Positions 44,390 through 53,817 of a DNA stretch of 64,000 bases are shown piece after piece. The position numbers and the translations under genes were made by a program. Origin of the DNA: LSCE01 sp050485425 (lineage in GTDB: Bacteria; Pseudomonadota; Gammaproteobacteria; Nitrococcales; Aquisalimonadaceae); assembly GCA_050485425.1 (NCBI GenBank), contig JBJHBJ010000016.1, forward strand, positions 13,097 to 77,096, written 5' to 3'. Each line of letters begins with the position of its first letter. Within the stretch, counting starts at the first letter, position 1. Below the pieces are notes generated by a model that made no database searches, was not told the origin of the DNA, and saw only the letters and a program-made list of their open reading frames with translations.

Positions 44390-45379
44390 TCAGCCCAGTT
44401 TTACCAGTGTGCGGCCGCGCTGACGCCGTTCCATCATGGCTTCCGCGGCGGCCACGACACCGTCGAGGCCGACTTCCCCGGCCACCACGGCGTCGATGTC
44501 CGCGGGCTGCAGCAATCCGGCCAGCCGCTTCCAGGCGGCCAGACGGATATCCCGTGGGCAAAGCGGGGAATCAATGCCGATCAGACTGACACCGCGGATG
44601 ATGAACGGCATCACGGTGGTATTCAGCTCAATGCCCTGGGCGAGTCCGACGGCGGCGATGTAACCCCAGGGCTGTGTCGTCCGGGTCAGCCAGGTCAGGG
44701 CTTCGCCACCCAGACTGTCCACCGACCCCGCCCAGAGCCCTTTCTCGAGAGGGCGCTTGCCCATATCCAGTTCTCGGGCATCGAGGACCTCGGCCGCCCC
44801 CAGGGCGGTGAGGTAGTCGGCGGCATCCGGTTTGCCGGTCAGCGCGGTCACACCGTAGCCGGCCCGGCTGAACAGGCAGACCGCAAAGCTGCCGACGCCG
44901 CCCGTGGCCCCGTTCACCAGGATGGGCCCCTGGTCGGGGGACAAGCCGGCCTGTTCCATGCGCACCAGCGCCAGCGCCGCCGTGAAGCCTGCCGTCCCCA
45001 CCGCCATGGCCTGTCGCAGATCCAGCGGATCCCGCAGCGGAACGATCCAGTCGCCAGGCACACGAACGAATTCGGAATAGCCGCCGTCGTGGATCTCACC
45101 CAGCCCCCAGCCTGTCACGACCACCTGGTCGCCGGGGACGAAACGCGCATCTTCGGACGTCTCCACCGTGCCGGAGACATCGATACCGGCGTTCAGCGGC
45201 GGCTTGCGAATGATCTTGCCTTTGCCGGTAACGGCCATCGCGTCCTTGAAGTTGATGCCCGACCAGGCGCTGCGGATGACCACCGAGCCTTCGGACAGCG
45301 CGTCCAGCGTCATGGACTCCAGGCGCGGATCGACGCCCGGATCAGCCTGGTGCACTCTCAAAGCCTTAAAGGAACTCAT
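44390..45379 (-). CDS. acuI: Acrylyl-CoA reductase-like MDR enzyme (AcuI/YhdH)
   Basis: This 329-residue member of the YhdH/YhfP group contains SGINFKDAMAVTGKGKIIRKPPLNAGIDVSGTV, VVVTGWGLGEIHDGGYSEFVR, the cofactor loop VNGATGGVGSFAVCLF, and SPLCPRDIRLAAW near the end. Members reduce acrylyl-CoA to propionyl-CoA with NADPH. Its position immediately before the methylcitrate genes fits that role, since its product is their substrate. RBS AGAGGG precedes the ATG. A possible weak promoter (TTGGGA, 18 bases, TAGACT on the minus strand) lies just upstream. Confidence 0.82.
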   Translation of the reverse strand: MSSFKALRVHQADPGVDPRLESMTLDALSEGSVVIRSAWSGINFKDAMAVTGKGKIIRKPPLNAGIDVSGTVETSEDARFVPGDQVVVTGWGLGEIHDGGYSEFVRVPGDWIVPLRDPLDLRQAMAVGTAGFTAALALVRMEQAGLSPDQGPILVNGATGGVGSFAVCLFSRAGYGVTALTGKPDAADYLTALGAAEVLDARELDMGKRPLEKGLWAGSVDSLGGEALTWLTRTTQPWGYIAAVGLAQGIELNTTVMPFIIRGVSLIGIDSPLCPRDIRLAAWKRLAGLLQPADIDAVVAGEVGLDGVVAAAEAMMERRQRGRTLVKLG

Positions 45380-45579
45380 GATAAACCCTCTGCAGCGTGG
45401 GGAGCGGAAGCTAGTCTAGCGCAGCCGGAATGCGGTTCCCAAATGCTTTTGAAAACAATAGATTGAAACGAACGAAAAGGAAGGGAAAGGGTTGGCTGAA
45501 ACAATCTTTCTTATTATTCGAGATTAACAAATTCAATAAAAACGCATCGGCTCGACTGCGCAGGACACCGGCAGCACGG

Positions 45580-45610
45580 AAAACACCCCGGACGGTACCG
45601 CCGTCCGGGG
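45580..45610 (-). terminator. Rho-independent terminator after lpd
   Basis: A perfect 10-bp GC-rich stem (45586-45595 with 45601-45610) with a 5-base loop is followed, reading the minus strand, by tgtttt. It begins 8 bases past the lpd stop. Confidence 0.8.
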
Positions 45611-45617
45611 CAGGAAC

Positions 45618-47045
45618 TCAATTGGCCTTGTGGATGGCCCGTTTCGACACCGACAGCGCAGCCTCGTGCATGGCCTCCGACAGTGTCGGATGCGCATGGA
45701 TGATCCGACCAAGATCCTCGCTGCTGGCATGGAACTCCATGGCGACCACGGCCTCGGCGATCAGCTCGGATGCCTGCGGCCCCACCATGTGCACACCGAG
45801 GATCCGGTCGGTCTCGGCATGGGCGATGATTTTCACCATCCCGGCCTTTTCTTCCATGGCACGGGCACGGCCGGTGGCAGCGAAATTGAACGTGCCGCTG
45901 GTGAACGGAATGCCGGCCGACTTCAACTGGGCTTCGGTGCGGCCCACCCACGCGATCTCCGGATGCGTGTAGATCACCCATGGCACGGTCTCGTAGTTCA
46001 CATGCCCCGGCTTGCCGGCGATCAGCTCGGCGACCATGATGCCCTCCTCGGAGCCCTTGTGCGCGAGCATGGGACCACGCACCACGTCACCGATGGCGAA
46101 CACACCCGGCAGGTTGGTGCGGCAATGCTCGTCCACATTCACCAGGCCACGCTCGTCCAGCAGCAGGTTGCTGTCTTCGGAGAACAGGTTGCTGGTGTTG
46201 GGACGGCGGCCGACACAGACGATCAGTTTGTCCACCTGGATGCTCTGCTTGCCGTCCTTGTCCTCGTAGTGGACGGTCACGTTCCTGGCAGCCTTGGCGT
46301 TGGTGACCCGGGCCCCGAAGCGGATATCCAGCCCCTGGCGCTCGAATTCCTTCTGCGCCATCTTGGCCACGCGCTGGTCCACCGGCGGCAGGAAGGTGTC
46401 CTGCGCCTCCAGCAGGGTCACCTTGGCACCCAGCCGGCTCCAGACGCTGCCCATTTCCAGGCCGATGACGCCGGCACCGATGATACCCAACCGCTTGGGC
46501 ACGTCGGTGAATTCCAGCGCCCCGTCGGAGTTGACGATCTTGTCGCCGTCCAGCGGCGCGGCGTCGATGTCGATGGGTTTGGAACCGGTGGCGATGATCA
46601 CGTGCTCGGCCTGGTGCACCTGGGGCTTGGCCTTGCCGCTGGTGGGGGTCACCTCCACCTGCTTGCCGTCCAGCAAACGGCCGTGCCCTTTCAGCCACTC
46701 GATCTTGTTGGCCTTGAACAGCTGCGCGATGCCGCCGGTCAGGTCCTTCACCACCCGGTCCTTGCGGGCAATCATGGCCTTGACGTCGAGTTCGACATCC
46801 TTGGCCTTGATGCCATGGGCGGCGAGATCGTGACGAACCTTGTGATACTGCTCCGAGGAATCCAGCAGGGCCTTGGAGGGAATGCAGCCCACGTTCAGGC
46901 AGGTACCGCCCAGGGAGGGCTCGCCATCCTTATAGACGAACTCGTCGACCACGGCGGTGCTCATGCCCAGCTGGGCGCAGCGGATCGCGGCGACATAGCC
47001 GGCGGGGCCACCGCCGATCACGATTACATCAAATGCTTTAGCCAT
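45618..47045 (-). CDS. lpd: Dihydrolipoyl dehydrogenase (E3)
   Basis: This 475-residue flavoprotein reoxidises the lipoyl group of the 2-oxoglutarate dehydrogenase complex. It has the FAD motif VIGGGPAGYVAA, the redox disulfide C49/C54 in GGTCLNVGCIPSK, the NAD motif GIIGAGVIGLEMGSVW, and the C-terminal active-site histidine in IIHAHPTLSEAMHEA. ATG 47045 (MAKAFDVIVIGGG) is the family start. It is the third gene after sucA and sucB, 82 bases from sucB. Confidence 0.96.
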   Translation of the reverse strand: MAKAFDVIVIGGGPAGYVAAIRCAQLGMSTAVVDEFVYKDGEPSLGGTCLNVGCIPSKALLDSSEQYHKVRHDLAAHGIKAKDVELDVKAMIARKDRVVKDLTGGIAQLFKANKIEWLKGHGRLLDGKQVEVTPTSGKAKPQVHQAEHVIIATGSKPIDIDAAPLDGDKIVNSDGALEFTDVPKRLGIIGAGVIGLEMGSVWSRLGAKVTLLEAQDTFLPPVDQRVAKMAQKEFERQGLDIRFGARVTNAKAARNVTVHYEDKDGKQSIQVDKLIVCVGRRPNTSNLFSEDSNLLLDERGLVNVDEHCRTNLPGVFAIGDVVRGPMLAHKGSEEGIMVAELIAGKPGHVNYETVPWVIYTHPEIAWVGRTEAQLKSAGIPFTSGTFNFAATGRARAMEEKAGMVKIIAHAETDRILGVHMVGPQASELIAEAVVAMEFHASSEDLGRIIHAHPTLSEAMHEAALSVSKRAIHKAN

Positions 47046-47127
47046 GCTTGCTCCCGTAAGGGTTTGTCCGGTAATGGCGCGCGCGTCCCACCGGAGCGTT
47101 GCCGGCACCGGCGGGACGGGCGATTGA

Positions 47128-48378
47128 TCAGACTTCCAGCAACAGGCGCGCCGGGTCCTCGATCATGTCCTTGATGGCCACCAGGAAGCTGACGGCCTCA
47201 CGGCCATCGATGATGCGGTGGTCGTACGACAGGGCCAGGTACATCATCGGCCGGATGACGATTTCACCGTTCTCCACCATCGGCCGCTCCTGGATCTTGT
47301 GCATACCCAGAATGGCGCTCTGAGGCGGGTTGAGGATCGGCGTGGACATCAGCGAACCGAACACCCCGCCGTTGGTGATGGAGAAAGTACCGCCGGTGAG
47401 CTCGTCCATGGACAGCTTGCCGGCCTGGGCACGCTTGCCGAAATCCACCACCGCCTTCTCGATGTCGGCAAAGCCCTGATGCTCCGCATCCCGAAGCACC
47501 GGAACCACCAGGCCGCGTTCCGTACTGACCGCGATACCGATGTCATGGTAGCCGTGGTACATGATATCGGTACCGTCGATGGATGCATTGACGGCGGGGA
47601 AGCGTTTCAGGGCTTCCACCGAGGCTTTCACGAAGAAGCTCATGAAGCCGAGGCGGGCACCGTGGGTCTTCTCGAACTGCTCCTTGTAGCGCTTGCGGAG
47701 CTCCATGACGGGCTGCATGTTGACCTCGTTGAACGTGGTCAGCATGGCCGCCGTCTGCTGTGCTTCCACCAGACGCTCGGCAATGCGCTGTCGAAGGCGG
47801 GTCATCGGCACGCGCCGTTCCGGCCGGTCGCCGAGTTCCGCCTGCTGCGGAGCAGCGGGCGCTGCCGGCTTGCTCTCCTCCCGGGGGGCGGGCGCCTCGT
47901 CCTTCTGTTCCCCGCCCTCCATGAATTTGAGCACATCCTCCTTGGTGATGCGCCCAGCCGGACCGGTACCTTCGATCCTGGCCGGATCCAGCGCGTGCTC
48001 CGCCACCAGGCGGCGCACCGCCGGCGTCAGGTTCTTGTCATCAGAGGAAGCGGCCGCCTTCTGCTTCTTGTCGGAGGCTCCATCACTACCGGATTTGGCT
48101 TCCCCGTCGGATTTCTTCGCTTTCGCCGCGCCGCCGGCGGCCTTGTCATCCACCGTGCCAAGAACCTGGTCGGCGGTGACCGTGTCGCCTTCGTTGGCCT
48201 TGATCTCCCCGAGCACACCGTCCGCCGGCGCCGGAACCTCCAGCACCACCTTGTCGGTTTCGATGTCGACCAGATTTTCATCTCGCGTCACCGCGTCGCC
48301 GGGCTGCTTGTGCCAGGTGACCACGGTGGCCTCGGAAACAGATTCTGGCAACGGCGGAACCTTGATCTCAATGCTCAT
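47128..48378 (-). CDS. sucB: 2-oxoglutarate dehydrogenase E2 (dihydrolipoyl succinyltransferase)
   Basis: This 416-residue protein has one lipoyl domain with modified lysine K43 (DIETDKVVLEVPAP) and an Ala/Lys-rich linker. The E3-binding domain is LTPAVRRLVAEHALDPARIEGTGPAGRITKEDVL. The catalytic domain ends with YDHRIIDGREAV (histidine near 387). It forms the core of the complex. Linker length and the single lipoyl domain match SucB rather than AceF. Confidence 0.96.
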   Translation of the reverse strand: MSIEIKVPPLPESVSEATVVTWHKQPGDAVTRDENLVDIETDKVVLEVPAPADGVLGEIKANEGDTVTADQVLGTVDDKAAGGAAKAKKSDGEAKSGSDGASDKKQKAAASSDDKNLTPAVRRLVAEHALDPARIEGTGPAGRITKEDVLKFMEGGEQKDEAPAPREESKPAAPAAPQQAELGDRPERRVPMTRLRQRIAERLVEAQQTAAMLTTFNEVNMQPVMELRKRYKEQFEKTHGARLGFMSFFVKASVEALKRFPAVNASIDGTDIMYHGYHDIGIAVSTERGLVVPVLRDAEHQGFADIEKAVVDFGKRAQAGKLSMDELTGGTFSITNGGVFGSLMSTPILNPPQSAILGMHKIQERPMVENGEIVIRPMMYLALSYDHRIIDGREAVSFLVAIKDMIEDPARLLLEV

Positions 48379-48470
48379 CCAATCCTCACTCTTCGCTGTC
48401 TGGGCTAGGGCTTCTTGTTCAGGTTAGTCCGCCGCGGGCACCAGGCCCGCGACGATGCGAAATTCGCGCA

Positions 48471-51308
48471 TCAGGCCTTGCCCAATGCTTCCTCGACCAG
48501 TTGCCGCTGTTGCTCGTGGTGGATCTTCGGATATCCCACCGCGGGGGACGCGGATGCGTCGCGGCCCGCATAACAGAGTTCCTGGCCTTCCTTCATGCAG
48601 TTGCGGAAATGATGCTGGCTGGAGTACCAGGCACCCTGATTCTTGGGTTCCTCCTGGCACCAGACCACGGTGGTCGCCTTGTTGTAGCGGCGACGCAGCA
48701 GCGCCGTGAGTTCCTCTTCAGGGAAGGGATAGAGCTGCTCGACACGCACGATGGCAACGTTGGTCTGCTCCCGGTTGCGTCGTTCGGCCAGCAGATCGTA
48801 GTACACCTTGCCGCTGCACAGGACCACGCGTTGCACGTCCCGCGCCTTGATGTCGTCCACCTCGTCGATCACGCTCTGCCAGCGCCCCTCCGTCAGGTCG
48901 TCCAGCGAGGAGGTGGAGAGCTTGTGCCGGAGCAGGCTCTTTGGCGTCATCACCACCAGTGGCTTGCGGTAATTGCGTACCATCTGGCGACGGATCATGT
49001 GGAAGAACTGTGCCGGCGTACTGGGAACGCACACCTGGATGTTGTGATCCGCGCACAGTTGCAGAAACCGCTCCAGCCTGGCGGAAGAGTGTTCCGGTCC
49101 CTGACCCTCGTAACCATGTGGCAGATACATGGTCAGGCCGGCCAGACGTCCCCACTTGGTTTCTCCGGAGGTAATGAACTGGTCGATAACCACCTGGGCA
49201 CCGTTGGCGAAATCGCCGAACTGGGCTTCCCAGATCACCATCGTTTCCGGATCGTTGGTGGCGTAGCCGTACTCGAAGCCCAACACCGCCTCTTCCGAGA
49301 GCAGCGAGTCGATGATGACGAAGTCCTCGGGCTCGGTGGTAATGTTCTTCAGCGGCACGTAGGTGCTGCCGTCCAGCGCGTTGTGCAGTACCGCATGGCG
49401 GTGCGAGAACGTGCCCCTGCCGCTGTCCTGGCCGGTCAACCGCACCTTGAAGCCATCCCGCAGCAGGGAGGCATAGGCCATGATTTCCGCGAACCCCCAG
49501 TCGAGCGCCAGCGCACCGGCGCCCATCTTGCGGCGGCTTTCCATGATCGCGGCGACACGGGGATTCAGCTCGAAGCGGTCCGGCAACTGCTGCATGTTCT
49601 CCGCCAGTTCCTTGACCATGGTCATGGGAATCGCCGTCTTGACGTCATCGTCCCATTTGCCCTTGAAGTAGCGGTGCCAGTCCACGGCGTAGTCGTTCCG
49701 CACCCCGGTCAGGATGTGCGGCGACACCACCTGATGGTCATCCAGCGCATCGCGATAGGCAGTGACCAGTTCCTGCGCCTGCTCGCTGTCGAGCACCCCT
49801 TCCTCTTCCAGCTGCTGCGCATACAGCTGCCGGGTGGTCGGGTGCTGCTTGATCTTGGAATACATCATCGGCTGGGTGGCCGCCGGCTCGTCCGCCTCGT
49901 TGTGACCGTGCCGCCGGTAGCAGATCAGGTCGATGACCACGTCCTTCTTGAACTGCTGGCGGAAGTCCAGCGCCAGCTGGGAAACGAACAGCACCGCTTC
50001 CGGGTCATCTCCGTTCACGTGGAAGATCGGCGCCTGCACCATCTTCGCCACTTCGGTGCAGTACAGGGTGGAACGGGAGTCCAGCGGATTCGACGTGGTG
50101 AAACCGATCTGGTTGTTGACAATCACGTGCAGCGAGCCGCCGGTGTAGAAACCGCGGGCCTGGGACAGCTGGAAGGTCTCCATGACCACGCCCTGACCGG
50201 CGAACGCGGCGTCCCCGTGAATGAGAATGGGCAACACCTCCTCGCCCATGCGATCATGGCGGCGCTGCATGCGCGCGCGCGCTGAGCCGACCACGACCGG
50301 ATCGACAATCTCCAGATGCGAGGGGTTGAACGCCAGGGCCAGATGCAAGGCACCGGTTTTCGTCTGCAGGTCCGACGAGTAACCCAGGTGATACTTGACG
50401 TCCCCGGAACCGGCGTTCTCGACATTGAAGTTCCCTTCGAACTCCTGGAACAGGTCACCCGGCGACTTGCCCATCAGGTTGATCAGCACGTTCAGCCGGC
50501 CGCGGTGGGCCATGCCCATGACCACTTCCTTGACGCCCTGGGCACCGCCGCGCTGCAGCAGCTCGTCCAGCAGCGGGATGAGCGTCTCGCCGCCTTCCAG
50601 CGAGAAGCGTTTCTGGCCGACATACTTGGAATGCAGATATTTCTCGATGCCCTCGGCCGCCGTCACCCGTTCGAGCAGGCGGCGCTTCTCCTCCACGGAC
50701 AAACTCGGCCGGGCCTGCGGCCGTTCCAGCCGCTCCTGAATCCAGCGCTTCTCGACGGTGTCGGTGATATGCATGTACTCCGACCCGATGGTGCCGCCGT
50801 AGGTGGTCTTGAGAAACTGGATCAGGTCGCGCAGCTTCATCTGATCCGCGGTGAACAGGGAGCCCGTGTTGAACTCCCGCTCCATATCCGCGTCGGTGAG
50901 GTTGTGAAACGCCGGATCCAGATCAGGCACCTCTGGCGCTTCGCGCAGATCCAGCGGATCCAACCTGGCTGCCTGGTGGCCGCGCACGCGCCAGGCGTTG
51001 ATCAGGCGCAGCACGGCAGCCTGCTTTTCGGCATCCTGCGGCGACAGGCCACCGGCCACCGTAGCCTGGGAGCCGGCCGGCCGGCCGTTGCGCCGCGCCA
51101 ACCGGGCAAATTCCTCCCGTACCTGACTGTGGGAGATCTCGCGCACCTGCCTCGGGTCGCCGTGCTCCAGCCCCTGGAAGTACGCCCGCCACTCCTGGGG
51201 AATCTGGCTGGCATCCCGCAGGTAGGCTTCGTAGAGTTCCTCGATGAACGTGGCGTTGCTGCCGCTCAGGTAGGAACTGCGCTGGAGTTTTTCGAACGAG
51301 CCTTTCAT
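48471..51308 (-). CDS. sucA: 2-oxoglutarate dehydrogenase E1
   Basis: This 945-residue thiamine-diphosphate enzyme decarboxylates 2-oxoglutarate. The N-terminal segment SSYLSGSNATFIEELYEAYLRDASQIPQEW binds E2. The cofactor site includes HGDAAFAGQGVVMETFQLS and NNQIGFTTSNPLDSRST. The C-terminal half has SGRGTFSHRHAVLHN. The order sucA-sucB-lpd on one strand ends at a clear terminator. No sdh genes lie upstream in this window. Confidence 0.97.
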   Translation of the reverse strand: MKGSFEKLQRSSYLSGSNATFIEELYEAYLRDASQIPQEWRAYFQGLEHGDPRQVREISHSQVREEFARLARRNGRPAGSQATVAGGLSPQDAEKQAAVLRLINAWRVRGHQAARLDPLDLREAPEVPDLDPAFHNLTDADMEREFNTGSLFTADQMKLRDLIQFLKTTYGGTIGSEYMHITDTVEKRWIQERLERPQARPSLSVEEKRRLLERVTAAEGIEKYLHSKYVGQKRFSLEGGETLIPLLDELLQRGGAQGVKEVVMGMAHRGRLNVLINLMGKSPGDLFQEFEGNFNVENAGSGDVKYHLGYSSDLQTKTGALHLALAFNPSHLEIVDPVVVGSARARMQRRHDRMGEEVLPILIHGDAAFAGQGVVMETFQLSQARGFYTGGSLHVIVNNQIGFTTSNPLDSRSTLYCTEVAKMVQAPIFHVNGDDPEAVLFVSQLALDFRQQFKKDVVIDLICYRRHGHNEADEPAATQPMMYSKIKQHPTTRQLYAQQLEEEGVLDSEQAQELVTAYRDALDDHQVVSPHILTGVRNDYAVDWHRYFKGKWDDDVKTAIPMTMVKELAENMQQLPDRFELNPRVAAIMESRRKMGAGALALDWGFAEIMAYASLLRDGFKVRLTGQDSGRGTFSHRHAVLHNALDGSTYVPLKNITTEPEDFVIIDSLLSEEAVLGFEYGYATNDPETMVIWEAQFGDFANGAQVVIDQFITSGETKWGRLAGLTMYLPHGYEGQGPEHSSARLERFLQLCADHNIQVCVPSTPAQFFHMIRRQMVRNYRKPLVVMTPKSLLRHKLSTSSLDDLTEGRWQSVIDEVDDIKARDVQRVVLCSGKVYYDLLAERRNREQTNVAIVRVEQLYPFPEEELTALLRRRYNKATTVVWCQEEPKNQGAWYSSQHHFRNCMKEGQELCYAGRDASASPAVGYPKIHHEQQRQLVEEALGKA

Positions 51309-51992
51309 CGTTGGATCACCTTGGAAATAGCGGGCACCGCGCGTCTCTCACGCACGATGGGCCCCGGCAGGCGCGAACAATCCGCATACCGCGGCAGGGA
51401 AGAAAAGGAAAACGGAGGCAAACTGGCAGACAGGCCGGGCGGCCGGCGAACGAGACGTGAAGCGGCGGAGAGGGCATCGGGTAGCTTCATGCGAGACACT
51501 CCCGCCACGCTGACACCATTCTGCCCTGGCAACCTGCCGGGTCGCCGGTGGCTGGTGACAAGGCCCTCCCGCGCCGGGAAAGGCCTCTGTGGCAAGCATC
51601 AGGCATTGAAGATCTACACGCCCCCGACCGCTAACGCGCTGCGTTGCATTGATGCAAAAACACGGTATGGTTCTGAACGACACCGGTTCTACCGTGACGA
51701 ACGCCCGCATCGGAGAGAGGTATTCCGGCCCTCATTCCGCTGGCGCCCCGGTGACTGTCTGCTGATGGCTGCTTAAAATAACGCGTGGCATGGTATCTGC
51801 GCAAGCTGAACCGGCCGCAGGCCAACCGGAAATGCCGCGTCGCCGCTGCGTCCTGCAGCTGCCGGCACGCCGCCCGCAACCGCTGCGGTATGTTAATGTT
51901 GGGACGACGATGGAACCTGTCAAGCCACCGGCCGGAACGCCATCGCGCAAAAATTCGGACAGGACGGCGCTCCTCCATACAGACGGATTCGA
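51309..51992. other. Long interval between divergent sucA and a PilZ gene
   Basis: About 680 bases, presumably holding the promoters of both genes. I see a small palindrome at 51644-51657 (ttgcat-tg-atgcaa) and a short minus-strand frame, 51305-51490, whose stop overlaps the sucA ATG. No clear promoter hexamers, RNA or conserved protein are visible. Confidence 0.5.
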
Positions 51993-53786
51993 ATGGCCAC
52001 CACGCTCACGCAACTGCGCACCCCGGAAAAAACGCAGGACAGCGGCCTGTTCACCCAGGCGGGCGCGCCGCAGGTACAGGCGTGGCTGGAAGAACTTCCC
52101 CGTGGCAACCCCGAGACCTGCGGACGCAGGCTGCTGGAGATGCTGCAGCAGAGCAACCGCACACCGCTGCGTCGTATGGAGCGCTTCACCTTCGCCGAAC
52201 AGACCAGGCCCAGCGTCTACGATATCTGCGATGCACTGGTCCGGCGCTACCGCGGCAAACCATTGCCACTGCCTGCGGCGGAGGAATCGCTTGCCCAACT
52301 GGTCCGCGACCTCTACGAGGAACTGGCCAACGCCTTCAAGCTGGCACTGAACAAACTGCTGGCCAAACCCAAGCTGACCGGCGAGGACCGCAACAGGCTG
52401 TTACTGGCCACCCAGCGCACGTTGCTTGCCCACGGCCGTAGCCTGCTGGAAGCCTACCGGATCTACGCACCGGCGCCGCCCCTGATCTGGACGGAATTGC
52501 ACGCTCTGTACACCAACGCGGAAACGCTTCGCCTGCAGGCCCTGCCCATCGAGGGAACGCGCGATGCCGAGGAAACCGCCCTTTCCATCAAACAGGCGTA
52601 CCTGCGCACACTGGTACTGGCGCTCTCGAACCCCTATCACCTGATGCTCGGCGAGGCCGAGGAACTGTACAAGCGTATCGGCCGCTGGGTGCACTTCGTG
52701 CAGATCCGTCCACCGCAGCCGGGCGAGACGCTGCAGAGGATGTTCGTCGTGGATCTCGATTCGGATCTGCCACCCCGTTTCCTTGCCTCGCAGAAGCGGG
52801 CCTCCACCCCCAAGGATCCGCGCGTACTGGTGCTCGACGATCTCGTGGACACTCTGGGGCAGCAGGTGGACAACCTGAACAGCACGCTGCAGGCACGACG
52901 CGCCGGCACGATGCTTTCCGAACGCATGCAGCGGGACATGTACAGTCGGTTTCGCAACGCCCTGGGCGGCCGGCAGGAGCGCGGCGCAGAACGGCGCCCC
53001 ACCGTGGCCAAACTGCGGCTGGCCGACGGGCTCAGCGCCAGCCATCACTTCCTGGCGGACGGCGTGCCATTCAACCCGGAAGAGGCGGAGCGGCGCTGGC
53101 GGGAAAAGCTCTCCGGGACGAAGGAGCGTGAGGCACCGCGCAAACCGGGCCTGGCGCTGGCCGAGGAAGGCAGCTACCTGAATGCCCCCGTGCCGGGCGA
53201 GTCACGCACGTCCAGATTCCGCGCCTTCGACCGCGAAGTCGACGACGTCTGGAAGAGGGCGCACGCGGTGGAAGTGAAGGAAGAGAAAACCGACGCCCGC
53301 GGCCTCTACCGCGCCGAAGTGTGGAGCCGGAAGAACGTCAGCGACGGCGGCATGGCACTGTTCTGTCCCGAAAAAAGCCGCATGCAGACGCGCGTCGGCG
53401 AACTGGTGTGCTGGACGGACAGTCCGTTGCCCCGTCCTCCCGGCGAACTCTGGCAGGTCGGCGTCATCCGCTGGCTGCGGACCCGCAGCGGGGGCGGCGT
53501 TGAACTGGGTGTGCAGCAACTGGCAAAAACCGCGCTGGCGGTCGGCTGCTTCGCCACCCGCGGGCCGGGGTCGGGCGCAGAATACCTGCGCGGCCTGATA
53601 CTGCCGCGGGTCAACCCGATGAAGGAGGAGGCCACACTGGTCACACCGGCGGCAGTGTTCGACGTCGGCACGGTGATGGCCGTGAACCTGCAGCAACTGG
53701 TGATCTACGTGGAACTGACCGAGATGCTGGAAACCACGCGGCTGTTCTCGCATTTCCGCTTCAAGCCCGCCCAGCCGCCCGCCTGA
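51993..53786 (+). CDS. Large protein with C-terminal PilZ domain
   Basis: In this 597-residue protein most of the sequence (1-420) is helical and unfamiliar. A charged linker is followed by a PilZ domain: RGLYR at residues 436-440 and NVSDGG at about 448-453 are the two c-di-GMP contact motifs. There is no signal peptide or membrane helix. It should bind c-di-GMP and pass the signal through the N-terminal region, whose partner is unknown. The ATG at 51993 is the first in frame; the upstream site is weak. It converges with tatC. Confidence 0.7.
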   Translation: MATTLTQLRTPEKTQDSGLFTQAGAPQVQAWLEELPRGNPETCGRRLLEMLQQSNRTPLRRMERFTFAEQTRPSVYDICDALVRRYRGKPLPLPAAEESLAQLVRDLYEELANAFKLALNKLLAKPKLTGEDRNRLLLATQRTLLAHGRSLLEAYRIYAPAPPLIWTELHALYTNAETLRLQALPIEGTRDAEETALSIKQAYLRTLVLALSNPYHLMLGEAEELYKRIGRWVHFVQIRPPQPGETLQRMFVVDLDSDLPPRFLASQKRASTPKDPRVLVLDDLVDTLGQQVDNLNSTLQARRAGTMLSERMQRDMYSRFRNALGGRQERGAERRPTVAKLRLADGLSASHHFLADGVPFNPEEAERRWREKLSGTKEREAPRKPGLALAEEGSYLNAPVPGESRTSRFRAFDREVDDVWKRAHAVEVKEEKTDARGLYRAEVWSRKNVSDGGMALFCPEKSRMQTRVGELVCWTDSPLPRPPGELWQVGVIRWLRTRSGGGVELGVQQLAKTALAVGCFATRGPGSGAEYLRGLILPRVNPMKEEATLVTPAAVFDVGTVMAVNLQQLVIYVELTEMLETTRLFSHFRFKPAQPPA

Positions 53787-53817
53787 CGGCACGACGCATC
53801 AGCCACACTCCCGCACC

